DNA of 64,000 bases, from NCBI GenBank assembly GCA_963765875.1, contig CAVXYK010000025.1, forward strand, positions 1 through 64,000, written 5' to 3'. The DNA comes from JAWKOK01 sp963765875. Lineage in GTDB: Bacteria > Chloroflexota > Anaerolineae > Caldilineales > Caldilineaceae. The notes below the pieces were generated by a model. The model made no database searches and was not told the DNA's origin. It saw nothing but the letters and a program-made list of their open reading frames with translations. Both the position numbers and the translations under genes were made by a program. Shown here in pieces: positions 6,954-20,100 of this stretch (position 1 is the first letter of the stretch; every line of letters begins with the position of its first letter).

Positions 6954-9415
6954 CTACTCCTCATGTATCACCCCAACCTCAACCCTAGATAGTAACGTTG
7001 GCGACTCCCCGTTCTGATCCGGGAATGCAGCCAATGTCTCGGCGTCATAGACTACGGCAGAAAGTACATAGGCGCCCGGCCTGGCGTCGATGGGCACGTC
7101 GAGCGAGTAGCGCAATGCCGGCGCGATCGCCTTATCTTGCTGTGCCTGGGTATTGCCTTGAGAGTCAACCAGCCGGAGTGACAGTGCGGATGAACCTCGA
7201 TCTGGCCCTCCGCAGCCATATCAACCAGCAATATTTGGCCCGGACGAATATCGGGTACGTGGGCGATGGCTGTGACACGAACCGATTCCCAGACCGCGTC
7301 GACGGCGATGGGTTCCGGGGATTGAACGTTGATCGTCGTCACCGGGTGATAGCCATCCCGCGACGACATGATCGCCGACTGAATCGGAAGCGGCAGATCC
7401 GTATCGGGATCGACCAGTGCATATTGAACGACGTATAATCCTGGTTCGGCATCGGGTGGGATGGCCAGATCGTACGTGTCTGGTCGAATCTGCTGCTCCG
7501 GCCAATCCGACGTTGCCGACCCTGACGGCCAGCGTTCCTCCTGCCAAATGATCTGGTCGGCCGGATCGAGCAAACGCAATCGCACATGGTAGTTATCATT
7601 CATCGACGCAATCGCCTTCAGAAAGAGCGTCATCTCGACCGACTCGCCCGGTGAAGCGCTGCGGGTCTCAAGTCGATAGGCAGGCAATCGTAGCTGTTGG
7701 TTGAAATCAGCGGCGCTATCCGCATAGATTCGGGTAAATGACGGCGGCGCCGCTTGGCGATTGTCGTAGACTTTGGCAAGTTCAAGACCGCCACGGTCGA
7801 CTGTGAAGGCCGGCTCCTGGTTGAGGAAATGGTTTATCATGTCCGGATCAGGGTTCTCTCGCTGCCACTGATTGGCATAGAGCACCGCGTAGTCGGCATC
7901 GAACCAGTAATTGTCGGACTCGATGAATGACATGACCTGGCTGTCGCTGGGCAGATAGTAGGAAAGCGGCCCATCTTCATACCAGGATACAACGTGAAGC
8001 TGTTCCTCACCTTGCTGACCGCTGAGCCAGGCACCCACCTCATTGAGCCCCTCGCCCCAGCCGATCATCAACGCGCCGGCGCCAGCCGATTCCCACCCAC
8101 AAGCGGATTGAACGACAGCGCATAGTAAGGGTAACGGGAAAACGCCTGGATGCCTTGCATGAGAAGAACAGAAAGAACTGCAAGCCCGATCAATACGGCT
8201 ACGCGCCGACGCGCCGGCTCATTCGCCTTGGAGTTTGGACTCCATCCGGTGACAGCGCCGATGGCGCCCAGCCAGCCGGTGACAGCAATGAGATCCAGTG
8301 CCAGTGTAGCGGGCAGAATATAGCGATCGAGTTTCTTTGATGAGATCGCCATCATTGAGATCAGGGAGATGGCAAAGAGCAGACTGCCAAATGAAGCCCA
8401 GCGCGCTCGTGCCGTATCGAGGGGCCATAGGCGACGCCATAAGATCCAGATGGCAAGCACAAGTCCGATTGTCGTCATTGCGCTGAGGCGAAAGAGCAGC
8501 GTCACAGGGTAGAAAAATGGGCCCTGGTCGGCGCCAATCCTGCCCATGAAGTAGCTGGGAAGGCTGTGTCCCTCGACAAGATAGCCCTCCATCTGTCCAG
8601 CGATAATCTGCAACGTCTCAATCGGGCGCACCCACATTGTCGGCCAGAGCAGCACAAAGAGCAGGGCCGCCCCCATCCCCCAGAGCAGCAGACCGATCCA
8701 GAGCGAGCCGATGGTTCCAGTCCGCTCTCGCCATAGTCGCATTGACTCAACCAGCAGAAGCAGACCACCAGTCAGAATGATGGCGACAGCCGGCGTCTTG
8801 GTGAGCAGGGCCAAGCCCAGGACCAGCGATGAGGCAATCAGATATCGCCACTGTCTCCCGGCATAGATCCAGGCCATGAAGAGGGCCAGGGCCAGCAGGC
8901 TCAAGAATGGCCAACAGGCCGTCCGGGTGCAGTTGATGGGAGAGGCCAAGAAAGAAGGGCGACCATGCGAGGTAGAGCGCGCCGACTGCCGCAGCCTGTG
9001 GACCGTAGAGCTTGCGTAGGGGAAAGTAGAGCGCCGCAATCGCGAGCGCGATGGCTATGATCATCCAGCGACGCCCGGCCGCCAGCAGTTGGAGCGGCGT
9101 CACCGGGCCATCTGCCCAAAGAAGCGACTCAAGCTTGTCATCGGTGATGGGTTCAGACGTCACGCCGACGAAATCCGGGAACTCTTGCAGGTAACCGAGC
9201 ATCCCCAGCCAGGTTACGCTGACGCCGGGATGGGCCTTCTGCAAGGTCGATGCCCAGTCGCCCTGAGAAAGGGCAAGGTAGAAGTTGCCCGATCGATTGA
9301 GCCACTTGCGTTCATCTGCGGTAACATAGGTGTCGAGCACCAAAAGGCGCGGCGCCAGGGCGGCCAGAAAGAGCAAGAGCAGTATCACCGGTGTCGCAAT
9401 CGTACGTCTGTCCAT
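6954..9415 (-). pseudogene. GT39/ArnT-type membrane glycosyltransferase, frameshifted
   Basis: Reading 9415 to 6954 on the minus strand and correcting frame near 8900, 8085 and 7190 gives one continuous protein of ~820 residues. N-terminus: a membrane helix then LVLDTYVTADERKWLNR and FYLALSQGDWASTLQKAHPG, the first-loop acidic motif and HPG typical of phospholipid-carrier-dependent glycosyltransferases (GT39/GT83 fold). About ten membrane helices follow, including WPTMWVRPIETLQII and SSKKLDRYILPAT. After MMIGWGEGLNEVG comes a ~330-residue soluble part with a beta-sandwich look. Homologous coding runs across each break, so these are single-base indels. Role if functional: transfer of a lipid-linked sugar outside the membrane. 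Confidence 0.8.
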
Positions 9416-9861
9416 AGACGGCCATTGTACCACGAGTCCAGGATGCACCGGATACAAAATAAGGTGAATACAGCATTTCCAAACGAGGCGCCACGAGTCA
9501 GCTTCAGCCGGTGCAACTTGCCCGGTCAAACCGGTGGCCGATTCCACATAGATCGTTTCTATTCTGTCGTATGGCCAGATCGGACACGGATCATACTGAG
9601 CAGGCGGATTTTCACGAATTTTTCTGGAGCAATCCGTGAAAACCCGGATGAATCTGCGTCATCCGTGTCCTATCGCACCATGGCCTGAAAAGTTGCTCGT
9701 AGATCCTGGATCGATATGTATGGGCAAGGATACCCGCCCTACAGTATGATAGACCTGAGTCTGATAGGGTGCTGGGAACGGTGACCAGCCGACTGTCGTT
9801 TGCTTTTGGATGAACTGGATGTCGAAGGAACAGAGTGCAAATCAAGCCGAGATTCTGAGCC
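9416..9861. other. Non-coding stretch with degenerate repeat remnant
   Basis: No supportable gene. Around 9610-9680 a sequence with TTTTCACGAATTTTTCTGG and ATCCGTGAAAACCCGGATGA resembles the interior of the MITE-like elements but has no recognisable ends. Confidence 0.4.
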
Positions 9862-10913
9862 ATGCTCCCTCAATGGGGGCGGCCGGGTGTGCGCGCCCTG
9901 CTTGTAGCGATGGTGGCATTGCTCTCTCTGGCCGGCTGCAATCAATCAACCGAACCCGATCAACGCATGATCGACCTGGCTGTGCGGGCCACCGTGCATG
10001 CCATCCAGACACCGACACCCAATCGCATAGAGGTGACAAGGATAGTCGAGGTTACGCGCATCGTGGAAGTGACACGCGTGATTGAAGTAACTTCCACCAC
10101 AACACCTACACCGACGCCCACCGACGCCCCGGAGGCGGCTGCCGCGCCGCAACCGGACGCCAACAGGATCAGCGGCGCTTCCCTGGCCCTTGTCCCGCCC
10201 TCGGAGGCGCCAGAGCCCGTTGCCGAGGCTCCGCCTGAGCAGGCGGCCTTCTCAGGTTGCCCGGCAGCCTCCGGCCACGCGTTCACGGCCGTCCCCATCG
10301 AAGGACCGGTTACCGATCACCCAGACAGCTTGCACGGCGACCTGAATCTTGCCTTGCGCGGCTATGCGCCAACCGAGGGCGACCTATCACTGCTCAGCAT
10401 CAACGGCCCGACTGCCCCCGATCCGCCTCAGCTCTATCATCTCTTTGGTGATGCACGCACGCCCCAGTTCACAGGCATCTTCCGACCCCGTTACTGGAAC
10501 TGGGAATGTGGTGACCATGGTTGTCGCGGCGAAGAAATCAAGCAGCCCTCCATGGTCGGCATGGCTACATCGCCGGGCGAGGGCATCTACACGCCGGTGC
10601 GATCGTCGGAGATCTACGGCGGCGACTTCCGGGCGCTGGTGCTCTACGCCGAAGAACAACGGATCACGCTCGGCTATACCGCGAGGACTCAGTGGCCAAC
10701 GGCTACGCCGTGCATGTGGAGCAGATCTGCGTCGACCCCAATCTACTTGCCCTCTATCGAGAGGCCAACCGCAACGGCCGCGGCTCACTCCCCGCACTGC
10801 GCCACGGCGACCCCCTGGGCACGGCCATCGGCAGTCAGATCGTCGTCGCCATCCGTGACCGCGGCGCCTTCATGGATGCCAGGTCGCGCAAGGATCGGTG
10901 GCGCGGGCGGTAG
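9862..10913 (+). CDS. Lipoprotein with EVTRIVEVTR repeat linker (one frameshift)
   Basis: Signal peptide and lipobox LLSLAGC near the N-terminus are followed by a short helical part and the repeat EVTRIVEVTRIVEVTRVIEV, a linker seen in many Chloroflexota lipoproteins, then a Thr/Pro-rich and Ala/Pro-rich stalk. The C-terminal domain (residues ~135 onward) contains PRYWNWECGDHGCRGEE, TSPGEGIYTPVRSS and, after a frame change near 10684, VANGYAVHVEQICVDPN and AIRDRGAFMDARSRKDRW. The frame of the last part ends at 10913; the uncorrected frame runs to 10917. The C-terminal domain is recognisable as a conserved unit because a second degraded copy lies at 25341-25561. Function unknown; a degenerate M23-like fold is possible but not shown. 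Confidence 0.75.
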
Positions 10914-11037
10914 GTGATATTTCATGACCTCAAACATACGCAGGGGTTAAGCGTTGCGTCACGAACTGCACCGACATGTCGCCATTCATAGATTGTATTG
11001 CTGGCCTCAAGTTATTTCGGGCAGATAGTTGCAATGG

Positions 11038-11099
11038 AAAAGTGCCGGGGATTTCTTTGACCAAGAAGTGGCTCTTGCGCAAAGGCCCCCAGCACTTTT
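11038..11099. terminator. Bidirectional hairpin between convergent genes
   Basis: AAAAGTGCCGGGG (11038-11050) pairs with CCCCCAGCACTTTT (11086-11099). Located between the plus-strand lipoprotein and the minus-strand giant gene, with A/T runs at both ends so it can act in both directions. Confidence 0.6.
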
Positions 11100-11107
11100 G
11101 AGTACTG

Positions 11108-14100
11108 TTAGTTCACGGCCGATCCAGGCCCCTGGATGACCGGCAAGAATATACGGTTTGGAACGTCATCAGTCGGCTCAGCGTAGAGCGCGAAGCGACT
11201 AAGGTGACAAATGGCTACTGCCAGCCAGTTTTCGGCCGGGTGTCGGTCATAGGCGCCACAGGCTGCATCCTCCCAGCCAGTCCCATTCCAGTACAGCAGT
11301 GCCATTTTTGTCTCGTCCAGCCCATTCAGATCGGTGTCGCTATATTCGATTTTCAGAGTCACGGGTTGGTCGAACAGGAAACCTCCCATTGGCAGACCAT
11401 CTTGGAATGCCTCTAAGGTGAAGGCCCTTCCGGCGAAGGCGAAGCCCGGGGGGCTCTCTGTTGGAGTCGGTATGTCGGTGAGCAGCAGCTCGGTTGTCTC
11501 GTCCACCGCGCCTACGGGCAGACGTACTTCGATCGTGCCGCTCACCGGATCGGCGTGAACAAGCGTTGCTTCGGTACTGCCGTCGATCGAAACCGAACGA
11601 TGTCCCACATGAACCACCGTGGAGAACACCGTTGTTCCCTGTCCGTTGGCCGCTGTCACTGTGGCCGTATACATGCCGCTTGCAGCATAGATGTGGCTCA
11701 GTGTTGCACCGGCTCCGCCATTGCCGTCGCCGAAGTCCCACGAATAGGCCACATTTGTGCCCGCGGACACCGATGCTACATATTCAGTCGCGTTGCCAAG
11801 CTCTGTGGGGCCATCGTTGGTCGCAATGAGCCCGGCAATCGGTACATCCACGATCTGCACCACCGTCGTGGTCGTTTGTGAACCCGTGCCATTGGATGCC
11901 GTGGCCGTGGCCGTATAGGTGCCGACGGCTGCATAGGTGTGGCTTGGGTTTGCGCCGGCTCCCGTGCTACCGTCACCGAAGTCCCAGGCATAGGCCACAT
12001 TGCTGCCGGACGAGACCGACGCCTGGAAGGTCGTGATAGCGCCAAGCTGGGTCGGACCGTCATTGCCGGCGCTGAGGCTGGCCAACGGGCCGTCTGCGAC
12101 TTGCACTGTCGTTTCCGCCGTCTGCGAGCCGACGCCATTAGTGGCCGTCACTCGCGCGGTGTACTTGTCGACGGCAGCGTAGGTATGGCTTGGAGTGGCA
12201 CCGCTTCCGCTAGCGCCATCACCAAAGTCCCAACTGTACGAGATGTTGCTGCCGGCCGTTGTTGTTGCCTGGAACGTTGTGATACTGCCGACTTGCGTCG
12301 GGCTGTCACTACCGGCGCTCAGACCAGCGATGGGGACGTCCACGACCTGCACCGTCGTCGGTTCCGTCGATGAGCCAGCGCCATTGGTGGCCGTGACCTC
12401 TACTGTATATGAACCTACAGCAGCGTAGGTGTGGCTTGGTGTGGCACCGCTTCCGCTAGCGCCATCACCAAAGTCCCAACTGTAGGAGATGTTGCTGCCG
12501 GCCGTTGTTGTTGCCTGGAACGTTGTGATATTGCCGACTTGCGTCGGGCTGTCACTGCCGGCGCTCAGACCAGCGATGGGGACGTCCACGACCTGCACCG
12601 TCGTCTGTGCCGTCTGTGAGCCAGCGCCATTGGTGGCCGTGACCTCTGCGGTGTACGTGCCGATCGAAGCATAGGTGTGGTTTGGTGTGGCACCGCTTCC
12701 GCTAGCGCCATCACCAAAGTCCCAACTGTAGGAAATGTTGCTGCCGGCTGTTGTTGTTGCCTGGAACGTTGTGGCACTGCCAACTTGCGTCGGGCTGTTA
12801 CTGCCGGCGCTCAGACCAGCAATGGGGACGTCCACGACCTGCACCGTCGTCGGTTCCGTCGATGAGCCAGCGCCATTGGTGGCCGTGACCTCTACTGTAT
12901 ATGAACCTACAGCAGCGTAGGTGTGGCTTGGTGTGGCACCGCTTCCGCTAGCGCCATCACCAAAGTCCCAACTGTAGGAGATGTTGCTGCCGGCCGTTGT
13001 TGTTGCCTGGAACGTTGTGATATTGCCGACTTGCGTCGGGCTGTCACTGCCGGCGCTCAGACCAGCGATGGGGACGTCCACGACCTGCACCGTCGTCTGT
13101 GCCGTCTGTGAGCCAGCGCCATTGGTGGCCGTGACCTCTGCGGTGTACGTGCCGATCGAAGCATAGGTGTGGTTTGGTGTGGCGCCGGTTCCACTCTGGC
13201 CGTCACCGAAGTCCCAACTATAGATAACGTTCGTACCTTCAGTGATCGTTGCGGTGAATGATGTTGTGTCACCGAGCGTGGTTGGGCCGTCATTTTCGGC
13301 CACGAGGCTCGTGATCGTAACATCGGCGACATTGATGTAGTTGGTTCTGGTGAACGTATCGCTGTCATGCGGGCTACTGACGGTCAATCCGATGGTGTAG
13401 GACCCTGGTTGATCATAGATATGCGACGGATCGGCGTCGGTGCTGGTGGCACCGTCACCCAAATCCCATAGCCAGGCCGAGATCAGTCCGACGGATGTAT
13501 CGGTGAATCTAACGGTCAGAGAGACTGTGCCAGCCAGAGGATCACCATAGAAGTTGGCGCCGATCGCTAACCGGCGTCAGCTCAATATCCAGGTCAGTAA
13601 CAGCCGGAGGTACGCCGACGACAGGGCTCCACAGCGACTCATATCCATCTGCCTGCGCGTGCACATACCAGCAACCTTCCGGCACATCCCACCCGTAGTG
13701 GCCCTCAGCATCAGTGAGGAGAGGGCTGGCCGCCGGGCTGAAGCCATCCAAATTGGGATCAGCCAACACGCCTTCATCTGTGGGCGCAGGCTGATTCCAT
13801 GGATCCTGCTCATCTTTGGAAAAACCGGACTGACACGTGTTCACATCATCATCGGCAAGACCGGTTCTGGCACGCCAGCCCGGTACCCGGTAGAGATGTA
13901 TGGTTGCGCCTTGGATTGCCGCACCCGTGTTGGCATCGGTCACGTAACCACTTGGATCGTAGAGTTCGATTCTGGCCACTTGTGTCTCATCCTGCGAGCC
14001 GCCACAGTTCTTGCGTACCGAGATCGAAGCACTGTCGGTTATATCTGCCTCCGGTATCGTTGCTTCGTAGTCACTGCTACCGGGACTAATGGGTGTCATC

Positions 14101-17100
14101 GGATAGGTACTCGTATTGCCGTCAAACTCCACCATCAGCACAACATCGGTCGGCACCGCCCCACCGTCACAGATAACCGTTCTAACGATATTGACATCTG
14201 AGCGATTACCCCGGGTCATCGAGACGATGACCTCAGCCGTTCGTGAATCGGCTGTGACACTGCCGGTGGCCGTCGTCGCCTCAACCGCAGGTGGTGCCGC
14301 GGGATCCAGGATAGCATTGATGTCGGACACTGTATTACCTGCAACCACTGAGACATCTTGCCCACTATCTAGGATTGTGGCGTCATCGTAATACTCATAG
14401 GCATAAGTATTGCTGGGGTCAGCGAAGCGAACGCGATAAGTATCTGTACCCAGGCCGTCAATAGTGTAGCTGCCTGAGCCGTCGGTAGTGGTCTTGCTGA
14501 CCCACTCCTGCGCTCCATCGTGACGATAAGCGGTCACCTCGATTCCTGACAGTGGACCGCCCAACGAGTCAGCAACAGTGCCGGTGATTTCTCCACCTGG
14601 AAGATCAAACTTGGCGTTGATACCGCTTACTTCGCTTCCCCTAACCAGTGGAATGTCAGTCGCATTTTCCACATCGGCCACGCCGTTGTAGAAGACTGGC
14701 CGATAGACGCCACTCAAGTCGTAGAACCCAACGCGGTAGGTGCCTGCCTCGGATACGCGGAGGTCGTATTTTCCGTCGCTTTCGGTCCGGGTTGCGAACA
14801 GTGACTGCCAGTTGCCCCATTCGTCCTCACGATAGAGACGCACATCGACATTGTGTAGAAGATTGTCAGCCGGATCGGTGACCGTGCCGCTGACGTAGGC
14901 CTGAGGGGTAGCCCACCACACGGTCGTGATGTCACCATCGGCGTCACCTTGCTGCGACCCGCCATCTGAATCGTAGGTGAGGTCAGTATCCCCTGAGAAG
15001 TCTGCCGTCCAGTTCCCCGAACCGTCGGCAGTGACGGTGCGGTTGCCACCGTCATGTACCCATACATCCACGGTCGCACCGGCATCGGCCCGACCGGACA
15101 CCGTGTCGGACACCACATCGACACTGTCTACGAACAGACCGACAACCGTATGCTCCTTGGTCGTCGCACCATCCGTCACGGTCACCAAATGACCGCGTTC
15201 CAGATCAATGGCGCCTCCAACATTGAATCGGAAGTTACCGCCGACATCGGACGTTCGTGAATCAGAATGGACCACACCGCCACCGTCTTCGATGCTCAAC
15301 AAGACCGTTGCCCCCGGCGTCCATGGACTCCACGCCTGCACCCAGTCGCCAACGGGCGACACCTGGATACGGGGGGCAGCCCACCACACGTCCGTTACGT
15401 CGCCATCGACGTCATTCTGCTGCGACCCACCATCTGAAGCGTAGGTGATGTCGGTATCCCCAAAGAAGTCCGCCGTCCAGTTCCCCGAACCGTCGGCAGT
15501 GACTGTGCGGTTGCCGCCGTCATTTACCCACACATCCACACTGGCCCCGGGATCCGCTCGACCGGATACCGTGTCGGCCGCCACATCAACACTGTCCACA
15601 AACAGGGGGAAAACCGTGTGTTCCTTGGTCGTCGTGCCGTCTGACACGATCACCTTTTGACCTCGTTCCAGGTCAAAGTTGCCTCCAAAGTTGAAGTGGA
15701 AGTTACCACTGGCATCGGTTGTCTGCGTGTCTGTATAGACCACACTGCCACCGACTTCAATGCTTAAATCCACAGTAGTCCCCGGCACCCAAGGGTTCCA
15801 AGAATTCACCCAATCGTGAACAGGCGATGCCCCAAATCGGCGAACAGCCGACCACCATATACCAGTAGAGTCGCCATCGGCGTCATTCTGCTGCGACCCA
15901 CCGTCTGAAAATGCGGTGAGGTCGGTAATGTCAGGGCCTACCGAGAAATCGGCCGTCCAGTTCCCCGAACCGTCAGCGGTGACAGTGCGGCTACCACCGT
16001 CATGCACCCACACATCCACGTCAGCGCCGGGATCGGCCCGACCGGACACCGTGTCTGACGCCACATCGATAGTGTCCACAAATAGACCGACAACCGTATG
16101 CACCTTGGTCGTCGTGCCGTCGGACACGGTCACCACATGACCGCGTTCGAGGTCAAAGATGCCTCCAAAGTCGAAGTTGAAGTTACCACCGCCATCCGCC
16201 GTCTGCGCGTCTGCATAGACCACACTGCCACCGCCATCTGCGATACTCAACGAGACCGTTGCTCCCGGCATCCATGGACTCCAGGACTGCACCCAATCGT
16301 CAACCGGGGCCACCTGGATTCGTGGCGCAGCCCACCACACACCTGTAGAGTCGCCATCGGCGTCATTCTGCTGCGAGCCTCCATCTGAATCGTAGGTGAT
16401 GTCGGTGTCCGCTGAGAACTCGGCAGTCCAGTTCCCCGAACCGTCGGTGGTGACAGTGCGGTTGCCACCGTCATGCACCCATACATCCACACTGGCTCCG
16501 ACTTCCGCTCGACCGGATACTCTGTCAGACACCACATCGACACTATCTACGAACAACCCGATAACCGTGTGCTCCTTGGTCGTCGTGCCGTCCGACACGC
16601 TCACCACATGACCTCGCTTCAGGTCAAAGGCGCCCCCAAAGTTCATGTGAAACTGACCGTTGGCATCGACAGTCTGCGAATCTGAATAGACCACGCCGCT
16701 CCCGTCCTCGATGTTCAGCAGTACGGTTGCTCCCGGCACCCATGAACCCGTTGACTGCGCCCAGTCGTCAGCCGGCGCCACCTGGAATCGGGGACTCTTC
16801 CACCAAACGTTTGTAATGTCGCCATCGCTATCGCTCTGTGACGCTCCACCTTCGGAAAGGTAAGTGATATCGGTATCCCCTGAGAAGTCTGCCATCCAAC
16901 TCCCGGAGCCGTCGGCGACTACGGTCAGATTGCTGCCGCCATCCCCCCACACACTCACGCTGGCGCCGGGATCGGTCCGACCGGACACTGTGTCGGCCGC
17001 CACGTCGACATTGTCGACGAACAGGCCGATAACCGTGTGAACCTTGGTCGTCGTGCCGTCGCTTACGGTCACTACATGACCTCGTTCCAGGTCAAAGAGG

Positions 17101-20100
17101 TGCCCGAAGTTGATGTGAAAATTACCGCCGGAATCGGCAGTCTGTGAATCCGTGTAGATCACGCCGCCGCCGTCTTCGATGGTCAGATCAATGGTTGCGC
17201 CCGGCATCCATGGACTCAACGACTGCACCCATTCGTCAACCGGCGATATCTCAAATCTAGGTGTCGCCCACCACACAGCAGTAGAGTCACCATCGGCGTC
17301 ATTCTGCTGCGACCCACCGTCTGAAAAGACGGTGAGGTCGGTAATGTCAGGGCCTACCGAGAAATCGGCCGTCCAGTTCCCCGAGCCGTCAGCGGTGACA
17401 GTGCGGCTACCACCATCATGCACCCACACATCCACGTCAGCGCCGGGATCGGCCCGACCGGACACCGTATCTGCCGCCACATCGATAGTGTCCACATACA
17501 GACCAACAACCGTATGCACCTTGGTCGTCGTTCCGTCCGACACGGTCACGATGTGACCGCGTTCCAAGTCAAAGATACCACCAAAATTAAAGTGGAAGTT
17601 GCCGCCGGCATCGGCAGTCTGAGAATCTGAGTAGATTACGCCACCGCCGTCTTCAACACTGAGCGAGACCGTTGCCCCCGGCGTCCAGGAATTCGACGAA
17701 TGCACCCAGTCGTCTACTGGCGACACCTGGAATCGGAGGACAGACCACCATACACCTGTAGAGTCACCATCGGCGTCATTCTGCTGCGACCCGCCATCTG
17801 AATCGTACGTAAGGTCAGTCTCCCCAAAGAACTCGGCAGTCCAGTTCCCCGAACCATCTGCTGTGACCGTGCGGTTGCCGCCGTCATGTACCCACACATC
17901 CACATCAGCGCCGGGATCGGCTCGACCAGACACCGTCTCCGACACGACATCGATAGCGTCCACATACAGACCGACAACCGTATGCTCCTTGGTTGTCGTG
18001 CCGTCGGATACGATCACGTTTTGACCTCGCTCCAGGTCAAAGTTGCCTGCCATATCGAAATGGAAGCGGCCGTCCGCATCGGATGTCTGTGAATCCGAAT
18101 AGACCTCGCTACCGCCGACTTCGATGCTCAACATGACCGTTGCGCCCGCCGTCCACGTATTCTGCGACTGCACCCAATCGTCGACAGGCGCCACCTGGAT
18201 TTTGGGGGCTCCCCACCACACAAACGTACTGTCACCATATGCGCCGTTCTGCTGCGACCCACCATCTGAATCATAGGTGATGTCGGTGACGTCGGGGCCT
18301 ACGGAGAAATCGGCCGTCCAGTGACCCGAACCATCGGCGATGATAGTGCGGTGGCCGCCGTCATGAACCCATACATCCACACTGGCTCCGGCATCAGCTC
18401 GCCCGGACACCGTGTCGGACACGACATCGATAGAGTCCACATACAGACCGATGACCGTATGTTCCTTGGTTGTCGTGCCGTCTGACACGATCACATCCTG
18501 ACCTCGCTCCAGGTCAAAGATATCCCACAGATTGAAATTGAAGTTGCCGCCAGCATCAGCCGTCTGAGAGTCCGAATAGACCGCAGTGCCGCCGAGTTCG
18601 ATGGTCAGATTGATGGTTGCACCCGGCGCCCAGGGATGCTGAGACTGCACCCAGTCGCCATCGGGCGACACCTGGATTCGGGGGGGCCCACCACACGTCT
18701 GTAACGTCGCCATCGGCGTCACTCTGCCCCACCCCGCCATCTGAACCATAGGTGATGTCGGTAACGTCGGGGCCCACTGAGAAGTCGGCCGACCAATTCC
18801 CCGAACCGTCGGCGATGACAGTGCGGTTTCCGCCGCCGTTGACCCACACATCCACGCTGCCGCCGGGATCGGCCCGACCGGACACCGTGTCGGCAGCCAC
18901 ATCGATGGTGTCTACATAGAGACTGGCAACCGTGTGCTCCTTGGTCGTCGTACCGTCTGACACCGTCACCACGTGACCTCGCTCCAGGTCGAAGTTGCCT
19001 CCCAAGTTGAATTCAAGTTGACCACCTCCGTCAGCGGTCTGGGTCTCTGAATAGGCCTCGCTGCCGCCGACCTCGATGCTCAGCAAGACCGTCGCGCCCT
19101 GCATCCAGGAGCTCCACGACCGCACCTGGTCGCCATCGGGCGACGCCTGGAAGCGAGGAACTTCCCACCACACACCAGTTGAATCACCATCGTCATCACT
19201 CTGCTGTGACCCGCCGTCTGAATTGCCGGTCAAGTCGGTGATCCCCCAGAAGTCGGCTATCCATGTGCCTGAAATATCCGTGGTTGCGGTCACACTGCCG
19301 CCGTCGTGTACCCACACATCGACAATGGTACCGGGCTCGGCCCGGCCGGACACCGTGTCGGAGACCACATCGACGTTGTCCACGAACAGATCGAGGACCG
19401 TGTGCTCCTTGGCCGTCGCTCCCTCTGCCACGGTCACCACGTGACCACGCTCCAGATTAAAGACATCAAAGTAGAAGTTGCCGTCACCATCGGCGGTCTG
19501 TGAATCCGTATGGAGCACTCCACCGCCGCTGTCTGCGATGGTCAGATTGACCGTCGCTCCCGGCGACCAGCCCCCCCACGACTGCACCCAGTCGCCATCG
19601 GGCGCCACCTGAAACTTGGGGATGTTCCACCACACGCCGGTAGAATCACCATCGTCATCACTCTGCTGCGACCCGCCGTCTGAATCGCCGGTCAAGTCGG
19701 TGATCCCCCAGAAGTCGGCTATCCATGTGCCCGAAACATCCGTGGTCGTGGTCACACTGCCGCCGTCGTGTACCCACACATCGACAATGGTTCCGGGCTC
19801 GGCCCGACCGGACACCGTATCGGAGACCACATCGACGCTGTCCACGAACAGATTGAGGACTGTGTGCTCCTTAGTCGTCGCCCCCTCTGCCACGGTCACC
19901 ACGTGACCATCGCTCCAGGTAAGGGCTGCCGCCCAAATTGAACTCGAATCTGCCATTGACATCTACCGTCTGTGAATCCGAATAGACCTCGCTGCCACCG
20001 ACTTCGATGCTCAACGAGACCGTTGCATCCGCCGTCCAGGGATTCTGCGACTGCACCCACTCGTCATCGGGTGCTACCTGGAACGTAGGGGTAGCCGACC

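Noticed and set aside
11939..13166. Series of evenly spaced small plus-strand frames (~60 codons each)
   Set aside because: Antisense to the 246-bp PKD repeats; the regular spacing only reflects the repeat period.
12185..13170. Possible CRISPR-like array because of regular repeats
   Set aside because: Units are 246 bp, fully coding on the minus strand and have no spacer/repeat alternation; no cas genes nearby.
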